A DNA stretch of 28,320 bases from an uncultured Eubacteriales bacterium (GCA_900554485.1 USHO01000004.1:1-28320), one strand, 5' to 3'; shown: positions 16,481 to 23,051, counted from the first letter of the stretch. Notes: generated by a model not told the origin, from the letters alone. Translations and numbers: made by a program.

Positions 16481-16651
16481 TCAGTCTTTCTTTTTCTTAA
16501 TCGCAACGAAAGCCACACCGAGACCGAGTATACCGAGCATACCCGCGCCTACCGATCCGTTACAACTGCTCTTGGAAGACGACGTCGTTGCGTCGTCGGA
16601 AGAAGTATCGTGCTCACAAATGAAATTTCCGGTATTCCGCGATAGTTTCTG
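16481..16651 (-). pseudogene. Remnant of a surface protein: C-terminal Ser-rich linker and membrane anchor
   Basis: Reading the minus strand towards 16481 gives about 56 codons ending in a Ser/Thr/Asp linker (HDTSSDDATTSSSKSS), then CNGSVGAGMLGILGLGVAFVAIKKKKD and a TGA stop. A polar linker, a Cys-Asn-Gly-Ser motif, one hydrophobic helix and a basic end are the usual C-terminal anchor of secreted surface proteins in gut Clostridia-type bacteria. Tandem in-frame stops (TAA TGA) lie immediately upstream of 16651, and there is no start codon or ribosome site, so only the tail of a once larger gene survives. The remaining space of the 16401-16698 interval holds the topB terminator and an AT-rich stretch with no other recognisable feature. 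A short real gene is unlikely. Confidence 0.55.
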
Positions 16652-16698
16652 TCATTATCTGTTTATTAATTTATGGTGAAAAAATTATTATAAAAAAC

Positions 16699-17298
16699 CT
16701 ATATATTTTTTTCAGACTTGTGTTTGACTACCGCTATGCTAATATAAAAGGCGATAAAAGCCACCGAATAACAACCGAAAATAATCCAAAAAATATTTCT
16801 CGGCAATTGCAATTCAAACGCTGTCAACTCTTCAAATGTAGAATAATGATTATATGTATAAAATACGCGAACTTTTTTAGCGTTACAAGTATACACAAGC
16901 CGTTGACCTCCGCGATTACCGTTTATGGAATACATATCACCGACAATATCGCATTCTTTAAGTTTTACACTTCCGCTTATGCCGTAAGAAGACAACGTCC
17001 CGGTATTTATATGAGTATCTCCGCCCATAACATATCCGGATTTTTCTAAATTATGGTTTACTAAATATTCATAGCCGTATTTTGTTATGAAATTCGGAGG
17101 AAGTTCATGATACTGCATAACGTATAACGCCACATCTTCTTTATCTGAATAAGCGTTATTTCTTTTCATTTTTTTTGTCGTGGCAAAAGGCATTATAAAG
17201 AGAACCAATAAACATATTATCGTAATTGTCAGAATGCCCTTTTTATGTTTACAATAAAACTCTGTAATTTTTTTCATATCCCACCCATGTAAAGCCAT
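16699..17298 (-). CDS. Membrane-tethered barnase-like ribonuclease with two TM helices
   Basis: The 199-residue protein has a TM helix at about 21-40, an outer domain at about 50-165 and a second TM at about 169-191, with basic ends that predict both termini inside. The middle aligns with barnase. DVALYVMQYHELPPNFITK matches DVADYLQTYHKLPDNYITK; MGGD matches IGGD; KECDI matches READI; R-GGQ-RLVYT matches R-NSD-RILYS; NHYSTF matches DHYQTF. The catalytic set Lys27, Glu73, Arg83, Arg87 and His102 of barnase corresponds to Lys73, Glu115, Arg129, Arg133 and His151. The guanine-recognition loop (SNREG in barnase) is shortened to IN-TG, so base specificity may differ. Known: barnase cleaves RNA and is held by barstar. 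No barstar-like gene is adjacent. The ATG at 17277 (Met8), after GGGTGGG, is an alternative start. Confidence 0.75.
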   Translation of the reverse strand: MALHGWDMKKITEFYCKHKKGILTITIICLLVLFIMPFATTKKMKRNNAYSDKEDVALYVMQYHELPPNFITKYGYEYLVNHNLEKSGYVMGGDTHINTGTLSSYGISGSVKLKECDIVGDMYSINGNRGGQRLVYTCNAKKVRVFYTYNHYSTFEELTAFELQLPRNIFWIIFGCYSVAFIAFYISIAVVKHKSEKNI

Positions 17299-17442
17299 CG
17301 GAAATTTTCTTTCGCTTTTTATATTGTTTGCATTTACTTAAAAAAGTATAATTTTTTTCGCAGTTCGTTTTTTGAGAATATTGTCAGGGATTGCGTTTCG
17401 CGCGAAACTTTTAAAAAAAATTAAAAAACAGCGTAAAAATGC

Positions 17443-17471
17443 TTTACTTCTTTAGCGAAATAAAGTATAAT
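17443..17471 (+). promoter_or_regulatory. Promoter of amino-acid ABC transporter operon
   Basis: -35 TTTACT (17443-17448), 17-bp spacer and perfect -10 TATAAT (17466-17471). The whole spacer is occupied by one copy of a palindrome that recurs just downstream, suggesting repression. Predicted start is near 17478. Confidence 0.75.
17450..17465. promoter_or_regulatory. Operator candidate 1 (CTTTA-N6-TAAAG)
   Basis: CTTTA GCGAAA TAAAG is a perfect inverted repeat with a six-base centre, lying between the -35 and -10 boxes. A protein bound here would block RNA polymerase. The same half-sites and centre length recur at 17485-17504. Confidence 0.6.
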
Positions 17472-17484
17472 ACAAACATAAAAT

Positions 17485-17504
17485 CACTTTAGTAAATTAA
17501 AGTG
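17485..17504. promoter_or_regulatory. Operator candidate 2 (CACTTTA-N6-TAAAGTG)
   Basis: A perfect 7-bp inverted repeat with a six-base centre (GTAAAT), located just after the predicted transcription start. It contains the same CTTTA-N6-TAAAG core as the site in the promoter spacer; the two centres are 37 bp apart, about 3.5 helical turns. The likely binder is the TrpR/YerC-like protein encoded at the end of the same operon. Confidence 0.6.
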
Positions 17505-17526
17505 CTAAAGCAAACGAGGCATTCAG

Positions 17527-18291
17527 ATGAAAAATATTATTTCAACGTTACTTATTATTGCTACTCTCGCATTCGGTTTTGCGTTTACCTCGTGCGGAAA
17601 CAACTCCAATTCTATTAAAGTCGGCATCACTTACTACGCACCGATGAACTATATAGATACGACGACGAACGAGCTTGTAGGCTTCGATACCGACTTTGCG
17701 AAAAAGGCTCTTAAAGAAATCGGTTACGAGAAGATAGAGTTCGTGGAAATCAACTGGGACACAAAACAAATCGCTCTCAACACTAAAGAAATAGACCTTA
17801 TATGGAACGGTATGACGATTAAAAACGAACTTAAAGAATATATGGCGTTTACCGACAGCTATATGGAAAACAAACAGGTTGTCGTTTGCAAAAAGACGGA
17901 CGCCGCAAAGTTTACGGACGTAGCGAGCATAAAAGCTTCGGGCGCGGAAGTTTACGTGGAAAACGGCAGCGCGGCGGAAACCGTTTGCACGGAAAACGGC
18001 ATTACCCTTACCGACGCGCAAAAGGCGGGGAAACAGGCGGATTGCCTTCTTGAAGTAAAGGCAAAGACGAACGCGATAGCTATTCTCGACATCACTCTCG
18101 CTAAAGCTATGACGGGCGACGGCACCAATTACAGCGATCTTACCTACGTAGACGTTGGCTTCGCAGGGGAAGAATACGGCATAGGCGTAAGAAAATCGGA
18201 TACCGAACTTCTCGAAAAACTCAACGCGATTATAGCGAAGTATAAAACGGACGGGACTTTCGACGAACTTATAAAAAAATATATGGCATAA
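17527..18291 (+). CDS. Polar amino-acid ABC transporter, substrate-binding lipoprotein
   Basis: The 254-residue protein has a lipoprotein signal peptide (lipobox FTSC, Cys23) followed by an SBP_bac_3 domain: IKVGITYYAPMNYIDTTTNELVGFDTDFAKKALKEIG, then IDLIWNGMTIKNELKEYMAFTDSYMENKQVVVCKK and a C-terminal YGIGVRKSDTELLEKLNAIIAKYKTDGTFDELIKKYM. This is the GlnH/HisJ-like fold that captures amino acids outside the membrane. GAGG lies seven bases before the ATG. It is the first gene of a four-gene operon (binding protein, permease, ATPase, TrpR-like regulator). The ligand cannot be fixed from sequence. The co-encoded TrpR-like repressor makes tryptophan or another aromatic amino acid one possibility, but YerC-type proteins need not sense tryptophan. 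Confidence 0.92.
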   Translation: MKNIISTLLIIATLAFGFAFTSCGNNSNSIKVGITYYAPMNYIDTTTNELVGFDTDFAKKALKEIGYEKIEFVEINWDTKQIALNTKEIDLIWNGMTIKNELKEYMAFTDSYMENKQVVVCKKTDAAKFTDVASIKASGAEVYVENGSAAETVCTENGITLTDAQKAGKQADCLLEVKAKTNAIAILDITLAKAMTGDGTNYSDLTYVDVGFAGEEYGIGVRKSDTELLEKLNAIIAKYKTDGTFDELIKKYMA

Positions 18292-18345
18292 AACGTCGCA
18301 AACTTCAAAAAGTCCCCTATATCTCACATTTACAGGTATTTTTAA

Positions 18346-18990
18346 ATGGAATTTTGGTCGGTTAATTTAAAACTGCTCGAAGGGTTCGGCACAACTGTCG
18401 GACTCTTTGCCGTTACTTTGATACTTGCTCTCCCTCTCGGGCTTTTAATCTCTTTAGGGGCGATGAGCAAATTCAAGCCGCTGCGTTCGGTTGTAAAATT
18501 TATTATTTGGATAATACGCGGCACACCTCTTATTCTTCAGGTTCTCGCGTTTTACTACGGTCCGGCTCTTCTTTTCGGCTGGGGATTTTTACCGAGGTTC
18601 GTCACGGTCTGCATTGCTTTCGTTATAAACTATGCGTGCTATTTTGCGGAAATATACCGCGGCGGAATTGAAAGCATACCGAAAGGACAATACGAAGCCG
18701 GACAGGTTTTGGGACTTACAAAAGGACGGATTTTCGGTAAAATCATTCTTTTGCAAGTCGTAAAAAGAATTCTTCCCCCTATTTCGAACGAAGTTATTAC
18801 TCTTGTAAAAGACACCTCTCTCGCAAGGGTTATTATGGTAACCGAGATACTTAAAGCAGCGCAGGATTTCGTTGTAAGAGGGCTTATCTGGCCGCTTTTC
18901 TACACAGGTGTTTTTTACCTCGCCTTCATAGGAATACTCACTCTGCTTTTCGGGTTTATCGAAAAGAAACTTTCATACATAAAGGCATAG
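18346..18990 (+). CDS. Polar amino-acid ABC transporter permease
   Basis: The 214-residue membrane permease belongs to the His/Glu/Gln/Arg (HEQRo) family. Visible: an N-terminal MEFWSVNLKLLEGFGTTVGLFAVTLILALPLGLLISL, the conserved IIRGTPLILQVLAFYYG segment and the EAA coupling loop (YEAGQVLGLTKGRIFGKIILLQVVKRILPP), then NEVITLVKDTSLARVI. About five hydrophobic helices are evident. It presumably forms a homodimer in the cytoplasmic membrane, since no second permease gene is present. It is separated from the binding-protein gene by 54 bases and from the ATPase gene by three bases. AGGT before the ATG is a modest ribosome site. Confidence 0.93.
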   Translation: MEFWSVNLKLLEGFGTTVGLFAVTLILALPLGLLISLGAMSKFKPLRSVVKFIIWIIRGTPLILQVLAFYYGPALLFGWGFLPRFVTVCIAFVINYACYFAEIYRGGIESIPKGQYEAGQVLGLTKGRIFGKIILLQVVKRILPPISNEVITLVKDTSLARVIMVTEILKAAQDFVVRGLIWPLFYTGVFYLAFIGILTLLFGFIEKKLSYIKA

Positions 18991-18993
18991 TTT

Positions 18994-19911
18994 ATGGCGT
19001 ATCTTCAAGTTGAAAATCTTACGAAAAAATTCGATAACACCGAGGTTTTGAAAGGAATTTTTTTCTCCATGGAAAAAGGAGAAGTCCTTTCGATAATCGG
19101 CTCCTCCGGCGGAGGAAAAACAACCCTTTTAAGGTGCATTAACTTTTTAGCTTTAGCCGACGGCGGGAAAATGAGCCTCGACGGCGATATTATTTTTAAT
19201 GCGGACGAGGTCAAAAACTATTCGGGAAACGATTTAAGGAAAAAAAGGCTTAATTTCGGACTTGTTTTTCAATCGTTCAATCTTTTCCCACAATACACCG
19301 CAACCGAAAACATTACACTCGCCCCCACTCTTCTTCTTTCCGACGAAGTTAAAGAAATGACGGCAAACCATAAAGCGGCGCTATGCAAACTGAAAAAACA
19401 GATTTCGTTAAGCAAAGGCGACAAACAAAAACTTTCCGAGCTTAAGCGCAACTATAAGGAACTTAAAAAAGCTTTTCCCGAAAAGAAAAAAACTTTTATA
19501 GCCGGATGCAAAGAAGAAATCCTTTCGAGCGCGCAAAAAATCATAGAAAAAGTTGGACTGAAAGATAAAGCGGACGCCTACCCGAGCGAGCTTTCGGGCG
19601 GACAACAGCAAAGAGTTGCCATAGCAAGAGCACTTGCGCTGAAACCCAAAGTTTTATGCTTCGACGAACCTACGAGCGCGCTCGATCCCGAACTTACAGG
19701 TGAAGTTCTGAAGGTTATCCGCGAGTTGAAGGACAACGAAGGAATGACTATGATAATCGTTACGCACGAAATGGAATTTGCAAAAGAGGTTTCCGACAAG
19801 TCAATTTTCATCGCGGACGGGGTAATCGCGGAACAAGGAGTATCCTCCGAAATGTTCAACGCGCCGAAAACCGTAAAACTACAACAATTTTTATCGAGGT
19901 CTTTAAAATGA
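18994..19911 (+). CDS. Polar amino-acid ABC transporter ATPase with Lys-rich insert
   Basis: The 305-residue GlnQ/HisP-type ATPase drives the importer. Visible: Walker A IGSSGGGKTTLL (about 35-46), Q-loop VFQSFNLFPQYTATENI (about 91-107), signature LSGGQQQRVAIARALAL (about 200-216), Walker B KVLCFDEPTSALDPE and H-loop MIIVTHEMEFAKEV. Family members are normally about 240-250 residues. Here roughly 50 extra residues sit at about 120-172, between the Q-loop region and the signature. They are strongly charged and helix-prone (many Lys and Glu), and look like a helical hairpin added to the helical subdomain. The insert is in frame and the core motifs are intact, so the enzyme should work. The stop overlaps the next start as ATGA, implying translational coupling to the regulator. 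Confidence 0.92.
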   Translation: MAYLQVENLTKKFDNTEVLKGIFFSMEKGEVLSIIGSSGGGKTTLLRCINFLALADGGKMSLDGDIIFNADEVKNYSGNDLRKKRLNFGLVFQSFNLFPQYTATENITLAPTLLLSDEVKEMTANHKAALCKLKKQISLSKGDKQKLSELKRNYKELKKAFPEKKKTFIAGCKEEILSSAQKIIEKVGLKDKADAYPSELSGGQQQRVAIARALALKPKVLCFDEPTSALDPELTGEVLKVIRELKDNEGMTMIIVTHEMEFAKEVSDKSIFIADGVIAEQGVSSEMFNAPKTVKLQQFLSRSLK

Positions 19912-20183
19912 ACAACGAATTTAAATTAGCTGAAGAAAAAAGATTATACGAGGTTATAGCCTCTCTCTCCTCTCCCGAAGAAGTTCGCGCACTTTTTGAG
20001 GACCTTTGCACGATAGGCGAAATTTCGGCAATGGCAGGCAGACTTAAAGCCGCTGAACTTCTGCTTGACGGCAACACATACGAACAGGTCACCCGTGAAA
20101 CCGAAATATCATCGGCTACTTTGTCTCGCGTATCGAAATGCGTAAAGTACGGAAACGGATACAGACTTATTCTTAAAAAGTAG
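19908..20183 (+). CDS. TrpR/YerC-like transcriptional repressor
   Basis: The 91-residue all-helical protein belongs to the Trp-repressor superfamily (TrpR/YerC/YecD type). The N-terminal half, LYEVIASLSSPEEVRALFEDLCTIGEISAMAGRLKAAELLL, matches the dimerisation helices. The helix-turn-helix is at about 57-83 (TYEQVTRETEISSATLSRVSKCVKYG), where YerC proteins have a similar ATISRV segment ahead of an LNYG end. Known: TrpR binds CTAG-type palindromes with tryptophan as corepressor; the ligand of YerC proteins is not firmly known. It is the last gene of the amino-acid ABC operon and overlaps the ATPase gene by four bases. Two identical-core palindromes on the operon promoter are likely its targets, giving negative autoregulation of uptake. 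No other regulator lies in this operon. Confidence 0.85.
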   Translation: MNNEFKLAEEKRLYEVIASLSSPEEVRALFEDLCTIGEISAMAGRLKAAELLLDGNTYEQVTRETEISSATLSRVSKCVKYGNGYRLILKK

Positions 20184-20337
20184 CCTTTTTCGCACTGTGA
20201 CATATTTTTATGGACACTTTTTATATGACACTTTATAACGCTCCGATTTATCGCCTTTCGTCTACGGTTGTAGCACAGCGAAAAGCGAAAGTCAACGGCA
20301 ATAAATTGTCGCCGAAAATTTGAATATATACTGAGAG

Positions 20338-20562
20338 TTGAACTTTAAATATCCAACGCAAAAGAATCTTGAAATGCTTGAGTTAATAATCAAACAATCG
20401 TCAAGGGAGAATAGTATAATTATGGATTGCTTTGCTGGTAGTGGGACAACGCTTTTGGCGGCTGCAAAATTAGGTCGTAAATTTATAGGAATTGATTCTT
20501 CTGACGTTGCTATAAATGTTATTAAAAGCAGACTATCCGAAAATGGAATTACATATAATTGA
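20338..20562 (+). pseudogene. C-terminal remnant of a DNA (N4/N6) methyltransferase
   Basis: The 74 codons give YPTQKNLEMLELIIKQSS followed by IIMDCFAGSGTTLLAAAKLGRKFIGID. This is the end of beta-class amino-methyltransferases (motif X region then SAM-binding motif I, FxGxGTT). The catalytic DPPY motif and the whole N-terminal part are missing. A TGA lies just before 20335, there is no ribosome site and the only start is TTG, so this is a truncated relic. Codon choice is more AT-rich than in neighbours, hinting at foreign origin. It lies 140 bases from the 3' end of a tRNA-Leu gene, a common integration place for islands. The 154 bases before it (20184-20337) contain an imperfect direct repeat (TATGGACACTTTTTA / TATGACACTTTATA) but no gene. 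Confidence 0.75.
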
Positions 20563-20567
20563 CTGCG

Positions 20568-20597
20568 AAAAAGCCGAAGATTTAACTTCGGCTTTTA
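20568..20597. terminator. Intrinsic terminator after the methyltransferase remnant
   Basis: AAAAGCCGAAG and CTTCGGCTTTT form an 11-bp perfect stem around ATTTAA, with A and T flanks, so it can act on both strands. It is intact although the gene before it is broken. Confidence 0.8.
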
Positions 20598-20651
20598 TCA
20601 TTAAATTTTTGATTATTTTAACTTTACAATTAGTCCAAAATAATCTCTTGT

Positions 20652-20693
20652 AAAAAACAAAACGAACTTTGAATTTTCATCAAGGTTCGTTTT
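20652..20693 (-). terminator. Terminator of the tRNA-Leu gene
   Basis: On the minus strand AAAACGAACCTTGA pairs with TCAAAGTTCGTTTT (one mismatch) around TGAAAAT, followed by a T-run (20652-20657). It begins about ten bases after the encoded CCA. Confidence 0.8.
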
Positions 20694-20702
20694 ATTCTTG
20701 TT

Positions 20703-20788
20703 TGGTGCGGTCAACAGGACTTGAACCTGCACGAGAAAGCCTCATAAGATCCTTAGTCTTATGCGTCTGCCAATTCCGCCATGACCGC
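20703..20788 (-). tRNA. tRNA-Leu (anticodon AAG), CCA encoded
   Basis: The minus strand folds into a class II tRNA: acceptor GCGGUCA/UGACCGC, D-arm GCG...CGC with GAAUUGGCAGA, anticodon stem UAAGA/UCUUA and a loop CUAAGGA that places AAG at positions 34-36. A long variable arm (GAGGCUUUCUC) and a T-arm with UUCAAGU follow, then discriminator A and genomic CCA. AAG decodes CUU and, if A34 is deaminated to inosine by TadA, also CUC and CUA. It is preceded by its own promoter and followed by a terminator, so it is a single-gene unit. The remaining part of the 20563-20940 interval is occupied by these signals. Confidence 0.95.
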
Positions 20789-20842
20789 ATATTCGCTTAA
20801 TCTGTACGCCGACAAGATCGTCAACACCCAGACTGCCTGAAT

Positions 20843-20871
20843 ATAATATCAAATAACTTTTCGTTTGTCAA
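20843..20871 (-). promoter_or_regulatory. Promoter of tRNA-Leu
   Basis: On the minus strand, perfect -35 TTGACA (20866-20871), 17-bp spacer and -10 TATTAT (20843-20848). Transcription would start near 20836, giving a leader of about 48 bases before the tRNA. Confidence 0.8.
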
Positions 20872-20940
20872 TCGTTTTTATTGCGTTTTTCCAAAAAATC
20901 GACTTATTTTTTATTTTATTTCAGACGCAGATACAACCGC

Positions 20941-22590
20941 TCAAACGTGCTCGATTTTTACCGCCTTATCGCTTACCGAAACAGCGGCGGGGCGATGAGT
21001 TATACATATTATAGTTCTGTTCGCCAATGCTTTAAGGTTGTTTATCAGCCTTTTTTCGGTTTCTTCATCCAAAGCGGATGTCGCCTCGTCTAGCAACAGT
21101 ATCGGTCTTGTCGACAACAGAGCCCTCGCTACCGCAAGTCGTTGTATCTGACCTTCCGACAAACCCGCCCCTCTTTCGCCAAGTTTTCCGTCAATACCGC
21201 CGGGCAAATCGTAAACGAAATCGGCGCACGCCGTTATCAGCGCCGAGCGTATATCTTCATCGCTTACGCCTTCGGGAGCAAAAAAAGTCAGATTCTCTCT
21301 TATCGTCCCCGAAAACATATAATTTCCTTGCGGCACATACGCAAATAATCGCCTGTCGCCAACGCCTATCTTACTGCGCTTTCCGTCGTTATCTTCAAGA
21401 TAAATGTTACCGTCGTCGGGAGAATATAGCGCAAGCATCAGTTTGAACGCCGTACTTTTCCCCGCTCCCGAACTGCCTGTCAGACACGAAAGTCTTCCTT
21501 TTTCAAAAGAACAATTCATTCCCTTTAACACGACTTTCTTGCCATAGGCAAACGATACATTATCAAACACTATCGCTCGAAGATTTTCATATGAAATTGT
21601 CGGTTCGGTACAAAGTTCGGAATTGAAGATTTCAATTTCGTAAAGTCTTTCCGCGCTTGCCGCCCTGGCGTACACCACAGGCATAACCGACGCAAAAGAC
21701 GTCAAAGGACGTTGCAGTTGCTCCATAAGCAATATAACCGACAATATCGCGCCGTATTTCATATCTCCGCCGAGGACGCTAAGCACACACCATATAACCG
21801 CAAACAACAATCCCATATTACTGACAAGCGAATACAGAACATTAACAAACGAGTATGTTTTCGCTCTTGCCACTCTTTCCGAGGCATATGCCGAAAACAA
21901 TCTGCCAGATTTATCCGCAGTTCTCTGTTCGGCGCCGTAAGCCTTTATCGTTCCCGCCGAAGTTAAACTTTCCTGTATGAAAGACTTACATTCTCCGTCG
22001 AGCGACATTATCTTTTTCTGGTACGCTTTCAGTTTGGTTCTGAACAATACGCTTAATCCGAAAATAACCGCTCCGCCGCCGATTAAAATCAACGTGAACA
22101 GTACGTCGGTGGTTAAAAGCGCGATAAGACACCCTGCAAATTGCGCGACAAGCCCCGCCGTAACCGGAACGATTGCAACGGTATCGGCTGCAATTTCCCG
22201 ACTGTCGGCAATTATTCTGTTCACGAGTTCGCCGCTGTGGTACGAAGATATTTTCGCGATTTGCCCTTTAAGCGTTTTATCGAATGCGTTACGCGACAAA
22301 TCGTTGGCAATGCTCACCCTGTATTTTTCGGTAAGGTACGAGTTAAGCGTTCGTATCGCAATACGGAAAATCAGTACAGCCACGAGAACGCACGCAAGCG
22401 TAATTATTATATGTTTTTTACCGTCGGTAGCACCGTTGACCAGAAATTGCGTAATATACGCAAACGCCACGGACGACAATGCCGCGAGTACGGACGTTAC
22501 GGTTAAAATCGCTATCGCTCCGCGGTATGGTTTTATTATGTTTTTAAGCCAACGTTTGCTTTCGGCTGTTTCGTTTTTATTTCTTTTCAT
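20941..22590 (-). CDS. ABC exporter (fused membrane and ATPase domains)
   Basis: The 549-residue half-transporter has an N-terminal six-helix exporter domain (about residues 20-300; e.g. IAILTVTSVLAALSSVAFAYITQFLV) and a C-terminal ATPase. Visible: Walker A LTGSSGAGKST, Q-loop FAYVPQGNYMFSGTIRENL, signature GLSEGQIQRLAVARALL, Walker B PILLLDEATSALDEE and H-loop ICITHRPA. The signature is LSEGQ instead of LSGGQ, seen in many working exporters. Most likely it is a homodimer that exports a peptide or lipid-like compound. There is no N-terminal C39 peptidase domain. It is the last gene of a three-gene unit with a separate peptidase and a kinase-like protein, which suggests a modified peptide as cargo. 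That cargo role is an inference. Confidence 0.88.
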   Translation of the reverse strand: MKRNKNETAESKRWLKNIIKPYRGAIAILTVTSVLAALSSVAFAYITQFLVNGATDGKKHIIITLACVLVAVLIFRIAIRTLNSYLTEKYRVSIANDLSRNAFDKTLKGQIAKISSYHSGELVNRIIADSREIAADTVAIVPVTAGLVAQFAGCLIALLTTDVLFTLILIGGGAVIFGLSVLFRTKLKAYQKKIMSLDGECKSFIQESLTSAGTIKAYGAEQRTADKSGRLFSAYASERVARAKTYSFVNVLYSLVSNMGLLFAVIWCVLSVLGGDMKYGAILSVILLMEQLQRPLTSFASVMPVVYARAASAERLYEIEIFNSELCTEPTISYENLRAIVFDNVSFAYGKKVVLKGMNCSFEKGRLSCLTGSSGAGKSTAFKLMLALYSPDDGNIYLEDNDGKRSKIGVGDRRLFAYVPQGNYMFSGTIRENLTFFAPEGVSDEDIRSALITACADFVYDLPGGIDGKLGERGAGLSEGQIQRLAVARALLSTRPILLLDEATSALDEETEKRLINNLKALANRTIICITHRPAAVSVSDKAVKIEHV

Positions 22591-22601
22591 CGTTTACCCG
22601 A

Positions 22602-23051
22602 TTATCTGCCCGCTATACATTTTGCGATACGTCTGAAAAACGAACGAACCGCGTACAATCTCTTCCTTGACGGATATGTTTTAATTCTCTTCCTGACGTA
22701 ATTAAGATATTTTTCACCGTTAAGGTCAACGGCTTTATCTCCTCTGAAAAACCCCGTTAAAACACCTATTACGGCATCTTCGGAGATATATTCGTCGCTA
22801 TAACAATTATCCCCGCGGATAACGTAATCGTTTTCGCGGACGGAAAGAACCCTGTGCAAAACGTAAGCATCGCCGCGCATATACAGCGCGACGTCGTACG
22901 GTTTCAGCCTTTCGGTTTTTTTGTCGACGACGATCACGTCTTTGCCGCTGCGTATCATAGGCAACATGCTTACGCCTACCGTAGTGCCGACATATCTGCC
23001 TTCGCTGCTTAAAATTCCTTTTATATCGATTTTTTCGTCAAACTGTTCCAT
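22602..23051 (-). CDS. Small S24/S26-type peptidase lacking a membrane anchor
   Basis: The 149-residue protein carries the signal-peptidase-like box GVSMLPMIRSGKDVIVV with nucleophile Ser28, followed by YDVALYMRGDAYVLHRVLSV with His66 and VIRGDNCYSDEYI. His in place of the general-base Lys, and the HRV...RGDN pattern, are those of the Sec11/SipW branch of family S26. No hydrophobic helix is visible at either end, so it would be soluble or peripheral, unlike ordinary signal peptidases. The C-terminus is very basic (KRIKTYPSRKRLYAVRSFFRRIAK). It overlaps the kinase-like gene by 14 bases and lies 11 bases ahead of the exporter gene. Role inferred: cleavage of a leader peptide before or during export. 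A LexA-like self-cleaving protein is less likely, as no DNA-binding part exists. Confidence 0.75.
   Translation of the reverse strand: MEQFDEKIDIKGILSSEGRYVGTTVGVSMLPMIRSGKDVIVVDKKTERLKPYDVALYMRGDAYVLHRVLSVRENDYVIRGDNCYSDEYISEDAVIGVLTGFFRGDKAVDLNGEKYLNYVRKRIKTYPSRKRLYAVRSFFRRIAKCIAGR

Noticed and set aside
17395..17408. Perfect palindrome GTTTCGCGCGAAAC upstream of the amino-acid operon
   Set aside because: It is short and lies about 35 bases before the -35 box with no second copy in the window; it could be a binding site or chance, so it is not listed as a feature.
17548..18327. Minus-strand open frame (259 codons) opposite the amino-acid binding protein
   Set aside because: Rich in Arg, Phe, Val and Cys as expected for a shadow frame; the plus strand has a lipobox and clear binding-protein motifs.
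20200..20245. Imperfect direct repeat (TATGGACACTTTTTA / TATGACACTTTATA) as an IS end
   Set aside because: No transposase, no matching second end and no target duplication were seen, so an insertion sequence cannot be claimed.
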